A stretch of 64,000 bases of DNA from Kingdonia uniflora (Eukaryota > Streptophyta > Magnoliopsida > Ranunculales > Circaeasteraceae): assembly GCA_014058105.1 (NCBI GenBank), contig JACGCM010000674.1, positions 806,001-870,000 on the forward strand, given 5' to 3'. This document shows, piece after piece, positions 22,833 to 35,742 of the stretch (position 1 is its first letter; each line of letters starts with the position of its first letter). Below the pieces are notes generated by a model. It worked only from the letters and a program-made list of their open reading frames with translations. It did not search any database and was not told where the DNA came from. Position numbers and translations under genes: made by a program.

Positions 22833-23060
22833 AGGCCATTTTACTTATCTCGTTCGAACGAGTTTTATAGTCGTTCGAACGACTTCTAGAATAAGTCACA
22901 TTTTTAAAGAGTTTTAACTATTTTGTTTTTTGGGCTATTTTGAGTGCCTCGTTTGAACGACTTCTGGGAAAAATAATTTCTTTGAAGGATCATATCTGCC
23001 TTGGTTTTTAGGCTATTTTGAGAGCCTCGTTCGAATGACTTTGGGTCTCATTCGAATGGA
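22833..23060. repeat. Three diverged 80-100 bp units, each with a TTCGAA-centred palindrome
   Basis: GGC(T/C)ATTTT recurs at 22833, 22933 and 23011, each time followed by a CTCGTTCGAACGA-type motif. Two 14-bp palindromes are perfect: CTCGTTCGAACGAG (22848-22861) and GTCGTTCGAACGAC (22869-22882). Later ones are mutated (GTTTGAAC, ATTCGAAT). Confidence 0.75.
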
Positions 23061-23122
23061 TGTCGGGGAAACTATTTTCACTATTTAAAATAAGCCTTAT
23101 TTTGTTTTTTCTTTACCAAGTT

Positions 23123-23730
23123 TGCAGTAGCCTACTCGCAACTTCCGTGAACAAAATGGATACTCGAAGACTCCTCAGTAGCTCGAAGCCTACCGTACTT
23201 ACAAATTTGCCAAAACCACCACAAAAGCCTACTATCGAGTCTACTAAAGCTTCGAACACCACTTTAATCCAGCTCAACTTATGGTTGAAGGAAAACAACC
23301 CAACAGATCACTCTAGTAAGACCTACTTTAGTGCAAGATAATTGTAAAGAAGGATATATTTATAATTTGTCCTCTCTATAGTGATGTCATTTTCTTATCT
23401 TCTATGAATAGGGAAGTAGATCTACCATAAAGAGGTTTAAGTTTTTTTTTCTCCACACCCTTTAGAAGCTCTGATGACCTTCGAGCACCTTCTAAAGCTT
23501 GAAGATTTAGCCTACTCGAGCCATTATTTGTAATCTCATCCATTTATACCATCTTATCTTAAGAATCCTCACTATAGGTCGTGGAGGAATCCCATTCATG
23601 GACTCCATGCAAGTGTATATATTAGAAGGTTTATCTATTTTTATTAAATATACTTATTAGAACCCCTAATTGAGTGTTAACTCATTGGTGTAAGAGTTCA
23701 ATCTCCCCTCTACAAGATTAAGCTCCTACA
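23123..23730 (+). repeat. 5' LTR of T1
   Basis: Starts TGCAGTAGCCTACTCG and ends CTCCTACA. It matches the 3' LTR over nearly all its length. It is followed by TTTGGTGTCG, in the place of the primer-binding site. Confidence 0.88.
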
Positions 23731-23805
23731 TTTGGTGTCGTATATGTTATTACCTTAATTTCTACAACTTTGCCTTACAGGACATGTTTCAATGACATCT
23801 ACCTT

Positions 23806-25030
23806 TAACCTCAGCTATTGTAGGAGTCCCAGCTGATGACATCGCTGCTCAACTGCCCCTGATGCACGAGCAGTTTGCTCAGGCGGAAGAGCGACCTACC
23901 AACCAATTTCATCATGAGTGTGAAGCCTAACGACAGGGGCTCAAAATGTAAATTCAGCGCCGCATTAAAGAAACAGATAAAATTCATCATATCTTTGACG
24001 AGCTTCGTAGCTTTGTTCGGGGTCTGCAGCAAGCACAGGCATAAAACACCCCTGTGCATTCCAGAGCTCCCGGTCCTTTATGAATATCCGTTCGTGCACG
24101 TTTAGGTCCTTACCTCCAAATAGAGGCACCCCCGGTCCATCTAGGCGTCGAAGTTTTCATTAATCTAATACCTGAAGGATCGATACACTTAGGACTTTTT
24201 GTTTTTGAAGATTCGAGCGACTCCACACTGCGAACATCCAGGCCCTTTAATCGAAGACCCGCCCAAGAATGGCTAGGTGAGCGTAGTACAGAACATACCC
24301 CCGCCTCGAAGCCACATCGACCTTGAACACATTGTTCTCCCCCTCAAGCAGCATATATCGCGTAATAGGAGCTTGACCAACAAATTAAAGCTGCCATCCG
24401 AGTCAGTTCGAGCCCAACCTCAAACTATTGGAATAGACTTAACAACCCACTCTACACATAACTTTTAGCCATCGAGGTCCCTTCAAATTTCCATATCCTT
24501 AATATCCACAACTATCGAAATATATACCCACATTCCCCCGTCCTCGAGTTCCCAAATTCATTAAATCTCCACTCGTCTGTAGATCACATCCTTTGCCGAA
24601 TGTTCCCCACTAGCCTTATAGATAGCCCATTCAAATGGTATCATAGCCTACCCAACTTATATTCAAAGTTTCGATGACTTATCTAGTTTGTTCATTTCTT
24701 ATTTTGCATTTAATAAGGATCTAAAAATTAGAGTTGATGTCTTCTTCAACATTCGATAAACACCTGTAGAAACATTCGAGAGTTTTACCAAATAATTCTT
24801 AGATGAATACCGCAAAATTAAAAACCCCTATTGCGGTAATGCAGTCTTTGCATACTCCAACGCCCTCTCCGACCACAACCGGGTCAAGGAGTACATCGTC
24901 CAAGAGAAACCTAAAACACTCGAAGAGATGCTGTCCAAAGTCAACAACTACATAAACCTCGAGCGTATCTGTGAAAACAATCGGCAAGGATAAACCCAAA
25001 CCAACAATCAATATATACCTCGACAACTAA
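23806..25030 (+). pseudogene. Gag of T1
   Basis: The N-terminal part (about 23815-24060) reads VPADDIAAQLPLMHEQFAQ and later HHIFDELRSFVRGLQQAQA. The conserved gag core includes DHILCRMFPTSL and KWYHSLPNLY (about 24580-24660). It ends with AYSNALSDHNRVKEYIVQEK and MLSKVNNYINLERICE (24850-24975). These match the gag of T2 block by block (there VNNYINLERMM). At least ten stops and frameshifts. Dead. Confidence 0.75.
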
Positions 25031-25399
25031 ATATCTAAATATAACCATATTTGCTCCCATTTATAATTAGTTGAATAATTGAAAATACAATAATCATGAA
25101 GATCATTTAGACAGGCCGCAGAAGAAATGATCGATGCCAGTCCTACCCAAACTCATCGTCTCCATAACCGCTATCCAACCCATCATCCAAGTTGACCCAA
25201 TATGGTGAACACCATACCTAATCGAAGTAAAAAAAGATGAACCATACTGCCAGAACAACAAATGTAACTGCCATCTAATTGATAGTTGCTATACTTTATA
25301 ACGGTCGCTTATAATGATACTCAAAACAGGACGATTGCACCAGTATATTGTCGACATTCCAAGCTATCTCCATGGGTTATATCTCAAAACCTAGACAAC

Positions 25400-28300
25400 C
25401 CCTACCAATAGAAGAAACGAAGTGTATATCTTCCAAGGCAACATGATCGATGTCAATAACATTGATAGTAGTCATACTCGAAGTAAGAGAAAAATAGTAA
25501 AAGATTGTTGCAAACTTACCTACCAACAAAAATTACCTGTCCTATTACCTGAAACCAGCCAGTGTCCCAAACCCGAAGGTATATCCTTTATTTACTATGA
25601 CGTCTCTCACGCCAAATTTCCACACTCAGATCCATTGTTTATCGTGATAAAGGTTGAATACATCATCATGCACACGATGATCATCAATACTAGAAGTGCA
25701 GCCGATGACATTTTCCTCTAGACAATCAAGACAATGCAGATGACAGACCGTATAACCCTAGCAAACTTCAAGCTCAAGTGTTTCGATAGTTTCACCGAAG
25801 TCGTAGTGGGGCGAATAAGCCTTTCGGTTACAATAGGACCAATGGTACTGCAGACCAGTTTTTTGGATATCGACAAGAAGTCAGAATATCTCAACATCTT
25901 TAGTCGGGATTGGCTGTACTCCATGAAGGAAATACCCTTAACCTACCACCAAATGTTGTGCTTTATCACCCCAAGTGAAACCTGGGACATGAAAGGGTCC
26001 TAACGGCTAACACAATCACGTGAGCACCTAGATATCGACTTGACCTGAAAGCGGATTAAGCCATAGCAATCACAACAACTTCTTTTCACCAAACCTTCGA
26101 CTGTCCCATCAAAAATATTGGCTGTCGAGCCCACAGAATACATCGAACTCGATGGCCCTGGACGAGGAACAATCATTGGGAGTTTCTTGACTGACGATGA
26201 AAAGTAACAAATAATTATTTTTCTTTGAGCTAATAGAGATGCCTTTGCCTAAACATTCTACGAGATGCCAAGAGTTGATCCTACCCTCGTTTGTCACCAA
26301 CTCGACCTATTAATCAATTGTACAACAATCAAACAAAAGAAATAATCCCTAGCCCCAAGGATTTGAGACGCGGCTAATCTTGAAGTCGATAAACTTCTAG
26401 CCGCAGGTTTCATTTGTAAGGTTAAATTCGCAGATTGGATCTCGAATATTATGGCAGTTCCCAAAAAGAATGGTAAAAATTGAGTGTGCGTTGACTTCAC
26501 CGACCTCAACAAACATACCCCGAAGGATAGTTTCCCTCTTCCAATCATTGAAGTACTGCTCAATGCCACAGCCAGCCACGAGTGCCACTCTATGATGGAT
26601 GCCATTTTTGGTTATACCCAAGTGTCCCTCTTACCCGAGGACCAAATGAAAACATTATTTATCACGGAACAAGGCCTATATTATTTCAATCTCATGCTCG
26701 GGATTAAGAACACAGGTGTGACCTACCAATGACTGGTTACCAGCATGTTTAAGCCACTATTGGGAAAGTCAGTCAAAGTATTTATTGACGACATACTTTG
26801 TAAAAGCCTCAACAAAAACACACACCTATAAAACTTGTTCAAACTATTCTCTATCCTTCGATTATACAAAATAAAGTTAAACACTGTCATGTGCCAGTTC
26901 AGCATTTCCTTCAAAAAATTCCTTAGCCACCTCATCAGCAAGAGAGGTATCGAGATTGACCCCACATAGATTCAAGCCTTAATCGGCATGCCATCCCCTC
27001 CAATAAAGAAAAATATACAGAGGGTCGCTGGAAAAATTGTTTCCCTCGACCATTTCATTTCGAAATCATCGGACATATGCATGTGGTTATTCTCTTTACT
27101 CCACAGTCAGGGCAGCCATAAAACTAAGAAGAAAAACTCAGATATTGAATAGATAACAGAATGTGAGCAAGCATTTCAGGAGCTCAAGACTTACCTTGGT
27201 TAACCCTCAATTATGAATACTCCTGTCGAAGGTGAAATAGTTTTCCTCTATTTGGATATAAAATATGAATCCTTGAGCTCAGTTCTCATTTGTACAGACG
27301 AAGGCATTGGGAAACCTGTATACTTTATCAGCAAAACCTTGACATCTACCGAAGCCAGATATTCAAAACTTGAAAAACTCCTACTTAACCTTGTTTATAT
27401 GTCGAGAAAGCTCAAGCCATATTTTTAAGCACAACGCATAAGGGAAATCATGAGTTGCCCCCTTCGAGAAGTTCTTGCTAAAAAAGACAAATCCAGACAG
27501 GTTCAGTAATGGTCTATTTATCTCAGGGAACATAATAATATCACTTTTGAGAAGAAGATATATGACAAATCTAGACAAGAAGTCACTGACTTTTTAGCAG
27601 ACATCCCTGTAGACAACACCGATTGGGAAGAGTACAAAGAAAAAATCTTATAAGAACAAACCAACCAATCAGACCTAGGGAACCCCAACACCGAGTGGAG
27701 GCTCTTCACCGATGCCTTAGCTGGCCCGAATGGTTTTGGTATAGGCATCATACTTGTCACACCTTCAAATGATCGACTCAAAAAAGCCATCAAATTAAAC
27801 TTCAACTGTACCAACAATGAAGCCGAGTACAAAGATTTAATTCATGGTTTAGACATGGCCCTCGAGTTGGGCATCCCCAAGTTAACAGTGTTTTGTTTCC
27901 CCGAACATTCAATATCGATTACACATTATTCTTGGGGCAAAAATAGACACGTCGACGAGCTCGCCTACATCGCTGCAATGTTTGGCTAGTCTGAAGAAAG
28001 CTCGACGTCGAGTTACTAGAACGCCCAAGTATAGACAAGATGGAAATCAATACTAGGGGCAAGAGTATCGATATCGAAGAGTGGTGAGCCCTTTTCCTGG
28101 CTTATTTTTACAATAATACTTTCCCATCAGACCCGAAGCCCAAACGATCTTTGTTGGAGAATTGCCAAAGGTACTCAATCCTCCAAGGAAAACTACACCG
28201 AAGGACCCCAAACAGGGTATACCTCAAATGTATATCCCAACATGAAGCCATTACCATCATTAAATAGTTACACAAAGGTAACTGCGGTTCACATACTATT

Positions 28301-29330
28301 AGGATGGTTTATGGCATTATACGCAATTATACAAGGACAATTCTGGGAAAATATGAAAAAACAAGTTAAAGACTATGCCAAGTATTGCGATAAGTGCTAA
28401 TGACACGGACATGACATCGAAAACCCTTCACAAGATCTCCAATGTAGCCAAGTTTTTTGGCCATTTAAACGACGGGCCATCAACCTGGTGGGCCCATTTC
28501 CAAAAGTTTTGGGTAAGCGAAAGCATATCCTAGTGGCTATAATCTATTTTACAAAATGGGTCGAAGCAGTACCGTTATGTAGAGCAAGAGAAGAAGAAGA
28601 AATGAAGTTCTTGTGGGAGAACATAATTACACGATTCGAATACCCTCATATGATCTAATGTGACAATGGATCACAGTTCGTAGGAAACAAGGTCAGAACA
28701 TTCTTGAAAAAGTACAATATCATCCATTCTCCTTCCAAGCCTTACTACCCATAAGGCAATGGCCAGGTCGAAGCCATAATAAACAAAATTATTATCGACG
28801 GCCCTAAGAAGCATATTGACAATAAGAAGGGGCGATGGGTACAAGAGCTGTAACATGTCTTATAGGCTTATCTCTCAATACCAAGAAAAACAATAGGCTG
28901 CACTCCTTTTCTACTCTCATACAAAACTGAAGCAGTTCTACCAACTCAGTTCGATGTCCCCATAAGAGATCCCAAGCTCCTAGATGATAAAAGAAAGTTT
29001 CAACTCGGTTGTAATATGCTATGGATTGACGAGACTCGATATAGAGCCTTGACTAATTAATAACCTTGACCGATACCATAACTCATTAAAGAAGTCAGAC
29101 AACAAAAGGGTTCTTCCCAAAAATTTCACAATTGGAGACTTGGTCCTTCAGAGAGTCACTCTCACATTAAAGCCTCAAAATGTAGGGAAATCGACCGAAT
29201 CTTGGGAAGGCCCATACATCGTATATAACAAAAAAGATAAATGATCCTATTATATAATGACGGAAAATGAAGAACCTCTGTCGAACTCCTATAACACAAT
29301 ACAATTAGTTAGCTATAATTGAAGGCCATA
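25400..29330 (+). pseudogene. Pol of T1: protease, RT, RNase H, second RNase H, integrase
   Basis: Protease: MHTMIINTRSAADDIFL (25670-25720), where the active DTGS has become NTRS. RT (about 26360-26960): WISNIMAVPKKNGK, VCVDFTDLNKHTPKDSFPLP and the catalytic box as FIDDIL. RNase H 1 (27210-27420): PVYFISKTLTSTEARYSKLE. Second RNase H (27690-27930): LFTDALAGPNGFGIG and NEAEYKDLIHGLDMALELGI. Integrase (28270-29330): HKGNCGSHT, RRAINLVGPF (first catalytic Asp now Asn), CDNGSQFVG and GNGQVEAI. Numerous stops. The C-terminal part around 29150 is barely readable. Not functional. Confidence 0.82.
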
Positions 29331-29399
29331 CAAGATACTTTTTACAATTGTAAATGCAAAAATTTGAAGCCATAAAAGATCGTTGTTGTGACATATATA

Positions 29400-29990
29400 A
29401 CACTCAATCCCCATGAACTTCTTGAGTCGGTCAGATCAAGGTATCACGTCAAACCTTCAACCCGAATGATACTTGGGGGCGACCTCAAATTTTTTCATGG
29501 TTCTTGATTTGGCCAAACCCAAGTGGCATGCATGATTGAAAGATTAAACATTTGGGGGCAACCTCAGAGCTGACCACATTTGGTTTCGTTTAGGTTCAAA
29601 CCCATGGATATAAATACCCGGGAGCGACCTCTGAGCCTCATAAACTTCTTGAGTCAGTCAAACCATCACGTCAAACCTTCGACCAAGCTGATACTTAGGG
29701 GAGATCTTGAAGTTTTTCAATGTTCCTAATTTAGGCAAACCTAAGTGGCATGGATAATCGAGAGATTAAACACTTGGAGTCAGAGCTGACCGCGCTTAGT
29801 TTTGTTAAAATTAAAGCCCGTGGATAGAGATACCCGGGGGAGACCTCAAAGCCTCATAAACTTCTTAAGTCGGTCAAACCTAAGTATCATGTCAAACCAT
29901 GGATCTGACTAATACTTGGGGACGGCTCAAAGTTTTTCAAGTTTCCTAATTTTGGGAATCCCAAGTGGCATGAATAATTGAAAGCTTAGC
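29400..29990. repeat. Tandem repeats of about 220 bp after integrase of T1, 2.5 copies
   Basis: The phrase AACTTCTTGAGTCGGTCA starts near 29415, 29642 and 29858. Each time it is followed by ATCACGTCAAACC(T/A)T, ATACTTGGGG and CCAAGTGGCATG. Spacing is about 227 then 216 bp. Tat-type elements often carry such repeats in the hypervariable 3' region. Confidence 0.85.
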
Positions 29991-30159
29991 TTGTTACAAC
30001 CCAATAGTTATGATTAAGACAGCTTTGTATTTCAACCAATATATATTCATGCAGAAGAAATGAAAATAGACATCCAAGATAGAACAAAGTCATCATACAA
30101 ATATGAAACAAAAACAAAAGAGTATCACCAGTTGCAAAGAAAAACACAAATACAGAGAA

Positions 30160-32040
30160 ATACCATTAGTTATCAATACAAAAACTATAAATTATTAGCT
30201 CATGTACCTTCTCAGTTTGATGCTCGACCATGGCCAGATTTTCCTTTACGACATCAGCTCGAACCTGAAGAAGCGTTCGCTCCAGTTTAGACACGCAGAT
30301 GTTCAATGACATAATGGTCCCCTTCGAGAGCTCCTTACCTTCAGTCGCGTCCTTCAACCTTTGGTTGATCCCTTCTCGGCTTTCTTAAAAGAAAACCCCC
30401 AAGCATGAACTTGGCAAAAAAGACCATCACAACTCAACATTCAGAACATACATCAAGGAAGAATATATAACTGATTACTTAGCATATTTCTACCTATCCT
30501 TTTGTCACTTTTAAGTGATACCCAACTTCATCAGGATCAGATACGCAAAGCTGTACTATTGACTCAACAATAGGTCAGGCAGTATCATCTTTCTCAGTTG
30601 CAAGCCGAACGACTTCGGTCGAAGTAGGCACAATCTCCATTTGTTTCTTGTATCCTCTTTCGGGGAGCCAACTCAGGGCCCTGCACACTTGACCCCTTCA
30701 TGACAATTTTATCTTTTCCCTCTTGAGTTACCTGCGACAACTCTATTTGAGTCGAGGTTCTTCTAGCTACGGTGGGCAAAACACCCGCACCGGTATTCTC
30801 CTACTGGGCCCTGGAGACATAAGTACTCTTTTGGCCTTGTAAGATTATCATAATCTAAGGTGCCCGAGCCTTCCTGGTGAGCAGAAGATTTTCTTCTTTT
30901 CGAAGGGCCTTGCGAGCTCGAAGGACCTCTAAGAAGGGTATCTATCTTCTTTCGTCTTCTCTTCAGAAGCTTCAGCCTTCGAATGATCTGGTTTATATGA
31001 TCGCCGTTCTCATTGATAAGATCGTCTAGATAGTGTTAGGTGTTGTCTAGTACTCCACTTAGAAGGGCTGCAGGCATAAGAATAAAAGTTAACAATACGA
31101 TCGAATGTAAATACTTGATAAAATATTCAAATAACACTTATCACGATTGAACACACTGCTATTTACGCGAGCTCCTCTTCACCCTCGAGGTGCTCGTAAT
31201 ACCCCATTACTACTACACGATCTGTATCCTACCCGTGGCCAGTCGAGTACAAATCAAATAGCCATGGCTTATTTAGATGATATTGAATATGAAAGATCCC
31301 TACCTTCGGGTTACATTTCTTCGAGTAAAAGGCTACAATATCTCCACACTCCACAAGAGGCCTACCTTCGGCCAATAACTCCCCATTCAGGGCCTCGATG
31401 ATTCTCATCATCTCATAAAAGTTGCCATTCATTTGGTAAGGGCCAACATCCCAAAAGTTTAGTACATCTGTCACAAGATGTCAAAAGGGTAGCAGTATGC
31501 CCAGCCTAATCTGCTCTCGAAAAGCCATAATTCTTTGTGTAGGCTTATCCTAGAAAGAAAACCTTGGTCTACAAGGAATTAAAAAGAAGCCCTTACCAAC
31601 CAGGTTATATTTTTTTAGAAATCTGCCAAGCCTCTTTTGCTCTAGAGGTCTGACTTCTGCAAAACTGATACCATCGTCCTTGTTATCTTCATTATGCCAA
31701 CTCCCATGGTTCTTACCATCCCTCTCCCCATCCCCATCTTCATCCTCTTTCTCTTCGCCTTCTCCTTTGTTTCCTATTGGGTTATTCCCAACTACTTCAT
31801 CCTCACTTTCATCTTCATTACTCTCTCCAACATCCCAAGACTTTCTTCAGCTTTGTCTTACAAAACTGACAACGGGCTCAATAATCATAAGAGGAGCAAC
31901 ATCTGCAATCTGTAATTCCTCCAGATTGCTATCACTGATCTTTTCCTCTCGATCGGAAGTACTTGGCCTATTCATTACTTCTTCAACTTCATCAACTAGC
32001 CTCATCATCGAAGACTCTCGAGTACACATTCAATACCCTA
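30160..32040 (-). pseudogene. Antisense gene of T1, similar to 'putative gypsy type transposon' proteins
   Basis: Read on the minus strand, an acidic N-terminal part is seen around 32029-31690 (MCTRESSMMRLVDEVEEVMN; then EDEDGDGERDGKN and FAEVRPLEQKRLGRFLKKYN). A conserved-looking domain follows (31560-31229) with MAFREQIRLGILLPF and then NGNFYEMMRIIEALNG and LNKPWLFDLYSTG. The layout recalls PF04195 (Transposase_28), often found on the reverse strand of plant gypsy elements. Downstream pieces at 30779-30594 and 30357-30166 read as charged, helix-forming sequence (SKLERTLLQVRADVVKENLA). Several stops lie between. Introns are likely but not all placed. Function of the family is unknown. Confidence 0.55.
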
Positions 32041-33539
32041 CAGAGGAAGAGGGAACCAGTTAGCTTGATATGTTTGAGTTAAAAACCCCTCGTTAACCAC
32101 ATTACTAACCCTTGAGTATGTTTTAAGTGTTACCTATCGAATATACCCCAAACTATCCTTAAAGGGGTCTTACTCAGTCAAACCCCCTAACCAGCTGTAC
32201 AACTTCCTCAGCAATCAACTAGAAGGAAATGTTCAAAAGCTACATACACAATTGAATACCTCAACTACCCTCCTCCACAAAACTCTAACAAAAGCCCCAC
32301 CGTCTTCCCCAAAACCGCAACATCTGCCATTAATGGCGGACAACCAAGCTTTTCCTAATCTAAAATACTTAACAGCAAGAAGGACATACCTGGAACTAGT
32401 ATCCTTAGATACTCTCCGTCAATAGCAACGATTGGCACTGGCTCTCTCAGTGGATCTTCATTAACAATAACAAAGTTTTTCTTCTTTCCTTCAAATAAAT
32501 GCTACTTGACTATTTCTCTCTTTTTTTCACACTCTTAAATATACTATTCTCAAACTGTATCAGTTTTCTAAACTGCCTTTATTACCCCCACTAATACCAC
32601 TTTCTCTCACCTCTCCACCTTCCCTTAATAGTTCTAGCAAACTATCCCTTACAAAATGTTCCTGCCTCTCTAAATGCTTTGACTACCTGCCTCTTCTATC
32701 CCTATACCTAAATTTTCTCTTTGAGCTTTTCAAATCAAGGAGACATAAACCCTTATATACACAATAGCCATTATTTTTTTGATCTAAACAACTCTTTTTC
32801 TCTATGCCTTGAATGCAAACATTATTGGTACACCCATGTGTTGTATGAAAATCAAAGTCTTAAACTATAGGAGCACATGTGCTTGCTATACGACAACCAT
32901 CATAATAGTCTAAATCAGACGTGAAGTGATTACTGAACCTAGCTCAGTGTTTTATTTAAAATAGGCAAGGCTCCACATGTCAGGACTAAAGCCTACAAGT
33001 GTCAGGTCGGTGCAGTCAGCCCCTCAAACATATCATGGACCTCGGGACTCCAACTACGCACAACTGATGGCAGCAACAATCGACCTTGTTATAATTAGAG
33101 TTTAGACAAAAAATTCAATCTGATTCTTGCTATATCAATTTGCTTCAAAGTACCTGAGGACTTTTTACCTACAAGAACATTACATTTTTTTTTTATGTTA
33201 CGTGTTTTTACTTCGACTTATTTACAATCTTTGATCCCGAAGGAATACTGCCCCTTTTATTTTCATTTTCACAACCTTTGACTTACATATTCCACCATTG
33301 TTAATTATAGGTTCACTTTTCATTTGACATCATTTTAATAACCCTCGAAGGACTTAATTATAAGACCTTCGGAGAGCAGAGATTCCAATCCTTACCATTT
33401 TCTATGATATTTTCTTCGGTCATACTTCAGAACATTTGATCCATAGGCATCGACAACACATAAAAATATACAAAAAGACTATTCATTCATTTTCAAATAC
33501 AAAAATGAAAAGCATCAACAACAACAGACTAGAAAAGGA
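32041..33539. other. T1 3' untranslated region, no gene recognised
   Basis: C/T-rich on the plus strand with no supported frame. It lies between the antisense gene and the 3' LTR. Confidence 0.4.
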
Positions 33540-33828
33540 AAATGAAAGAGGTGCTACATCATTTACAATCAGAGCAACCCGAACTGCCACTACCACCACC
33601 ACCACCCTCTTCCTCTACCAACTGCTGAGCAATGGACCTCAGCACAACAGATCACTCTGTCACGGTATAGAGATATTGCTAAAATATCTCCCGCCAAAAG
33701 CTAAACTCCTTTGTTTCATCTCGTTCCTGGACGGTCAACTCACCTATGTAAAGATCAACGAGATCTGGAAGCTACGCTTCCAACCCCATTTTTTCCAACT
33801 CTTCATGTTGGTTCTGCGAACGAGTGTT
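33540..33828 (-). pseudogene. Possible second antisense reading frame of T1
   Basis: From an ATG at about 33828 (minus) the frame reads MNTRSQNQHEELEKMGLEA, DLVDLYIGELTVQERDETKE and VVLRSIAQQLVEEEGGGG, with two stops. Composition is protein-like (Glu- and Leu-rich), more so than the plus-strand frame over the same bases. No family recognised. Confidence 0.3.
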
Positions 33829-34085
33829 CATCTTACTTAACGAAGGAAAAAAAGAGTTGAAGAAGGAAGCTAAGCAGAGAGTTAAGATAATTTTGCTCCC
33901 CACAAACTCTTGTTATATGAGATTAAAAGCAATTAATGGCGCTAACACAATCAGCATAATCAATCAATAATGATCTCGGTAACTAGTGCATTCATACCGG
34001 TCAAACTTCCAAATTCCCATGCAAATAAATTCTTATCATAAACCCTTGACAATCCCTTGTGAGGCCCTAGCTGAGAGGAAACAAA

Positions 34086-34689
34086 TGTAGTAGCCTACTC
34101 GAAGCCTCCGAGAATAGAATGGGTACTCGAGGACTCCTGAGCAACTCGAAGCCTACCATATTGACAAATCTACCAAAGCCAACACAAAGCTTACCATCGA
34201 GTCTACTAAAGCTTCAACTCTAGCTCAGCTTATGGTCAAAGGTGGATATCTAAGCAGATAAGCTAACAGACAACTCTTGCAGAATTAACTTAAGTACAAA
34301 GACAGCTGTAAAGAAGTATATACTTGAAATTTAACCTCTATGTAGTGACGTCATCTTTCTTATCTTCTATAAATAGGGAAAAATAGTTATCATAGAGAGG
34401 TTGAGATTCCCCCCCACCCTTGAGAAGCTCCAATAACCTTGGAGCACCTTCTAAAGCTTGAAGATTTAGTCTACTCGAGCCTGTATTTGTAATTTCATCC
34501 ATTTATACCATCTCATCTTAAAAATCCTCACTAGAGGTCATGGAGGAATCCCATTCAAGGACTCCACACAAGTGTATCTATTAGAATCTTTCTCTATTTC
34601 TATTAAATATACTTCTTAGAACCCCTAATCGAATGTTAACTCATTGGTGTAAGGGTTTAATCTCCCCTCTACGAGATTAAACCCCTACA
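34086..34689 (+). repeat. 3' LTR of T1
   Basis: Starts TGTAGTAGCCTACTCG, ends CCCCTACA, and is preceded by purine-rich GAGAGGAAACAAA (polypurine tract). A TATA-like TATAAATAGGG lies at about 34368. The next bases, TTTGGTGTCATTTG, repeat the start of the internal region after the 5' LTR. Confidence 0.88.
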
Positions 34690-35742
34690 TTTGGTGTCAT
34701 TTGTGCTATTTCTTTCCAATGTGTCAAGTTCATATCTGAGGCATTCTATGCTTATCAGACTTCTCATTTTTTTTTCTTCACCTAGGGTAGCCTGAAAGGG
34801 GTAGACATATTTTTCGTAAATTATGATTTATGATATTACTTATTTTGTAGTTTGTTCATGTTCCGTATACCAGAACCCATATCTGTAGTAGTCAGCAAAG
34901 AGATCAAGTTCATCTTTGTTTCAAATCAGCAGTGATTGTCGGTATGTACCATAGGTACACAAACACAATATTAAACCTACTATAAGATTAAAAAGTGTTC
35001 ATCTTTGGTGTAGTTCTAGAATAATTGGTTAACAATCATAAATGTAATAGGATGAGGTACATTGAGAACAATGACCATGTTTATGTTTATGTTGTATGAC
35101 TTAGATCATGAAAATTTGAGATTTATATTCCATAGAGCTTATTTGGTTGCCATAAGATTTTTATTTTTATTGCAACTATATTGTGTTATTATTCCTCGGC
35201 TAATTAAAACTCTAATAGCTAAATGATTTTTGCTTTTATTTTAGGTTACATTTTGTACCCTTCAAAGCTTATGCACAACCACATTTAAGGCTCAACAATT
35301 ACAAAGGGAATGAATCAACATATTAACCAATGCCAAGCGAGTAACAGACTTTGTAACACCAAAATATCGAAAAGTTTACTGCTTAGCATTATTATTTTTC
35401 TTTATACTTTTAGTTTGTAAATGTCATGTTATTTCTTTTAGTTCATGTTTATTCGCTTCTCCTACGTAGTAGAATATCATAAGTACTTCTTGTAGTATCA
35501 TTTTATTTTTGTTCTTCTAAAAGTAAAGTATCCAAAAGCTCTAGGAACAATGTTTATAAACTACACTTCTTTCACCTAGAAAGGATTAGCAAATGCTAAT
35601 TATGATTTTTGTATCGCTTTTGTTTAGCATTTAGGATTACATAGAAGTACATTGAAAAAATAATGTTGTGCTTAATTTGTGCCTTTTTGTTGTTAAGTTG
35701 TCATTGTCTTATTCTGAGATGAAGAGTTGTATTCAAGGAACC
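34690..35742. other. Spacer between T1 and T2
   Basis: The first about 20 bases resemble the T1 internal start. The rest is AT-rich with no gene or repeat recognised. Confidence 0.45.

Larger units (their letters stand above)
23123..34689 (+). mobile_element. T1: Ty3/gypsy LTR retrotransposon of the Tat type, 11.6 kb, degraded
   Basis: Paired LTRs (23123-23730 and 34086-34689) enclose gag, protease, RT, RNase H, a second RNase H and integrase in gypsy order on the plus strand. Tandem repeats and minus-strand coding remnants follow. The second RNase H, post-integrase repeats and antisense genes are typical of the Tat group. Dozens of stops are present. Expected 5-bp target duplications are absent (AAGTT before, TTTGG after). 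Confidence 0.88.

Noticed and set aside
31680..32063. 127-codon Ser/Leu-rich plus frame in T1
   Set aside because: It is the complement of the Glu/Asp-rich antisense gene, a typical shadow of acidic coding sequence.
33436..33840. 134-codon plus frame in T1
   Set aside because: Low-complexity Thr runs; the minus strand reads more protein-like over the same bases.
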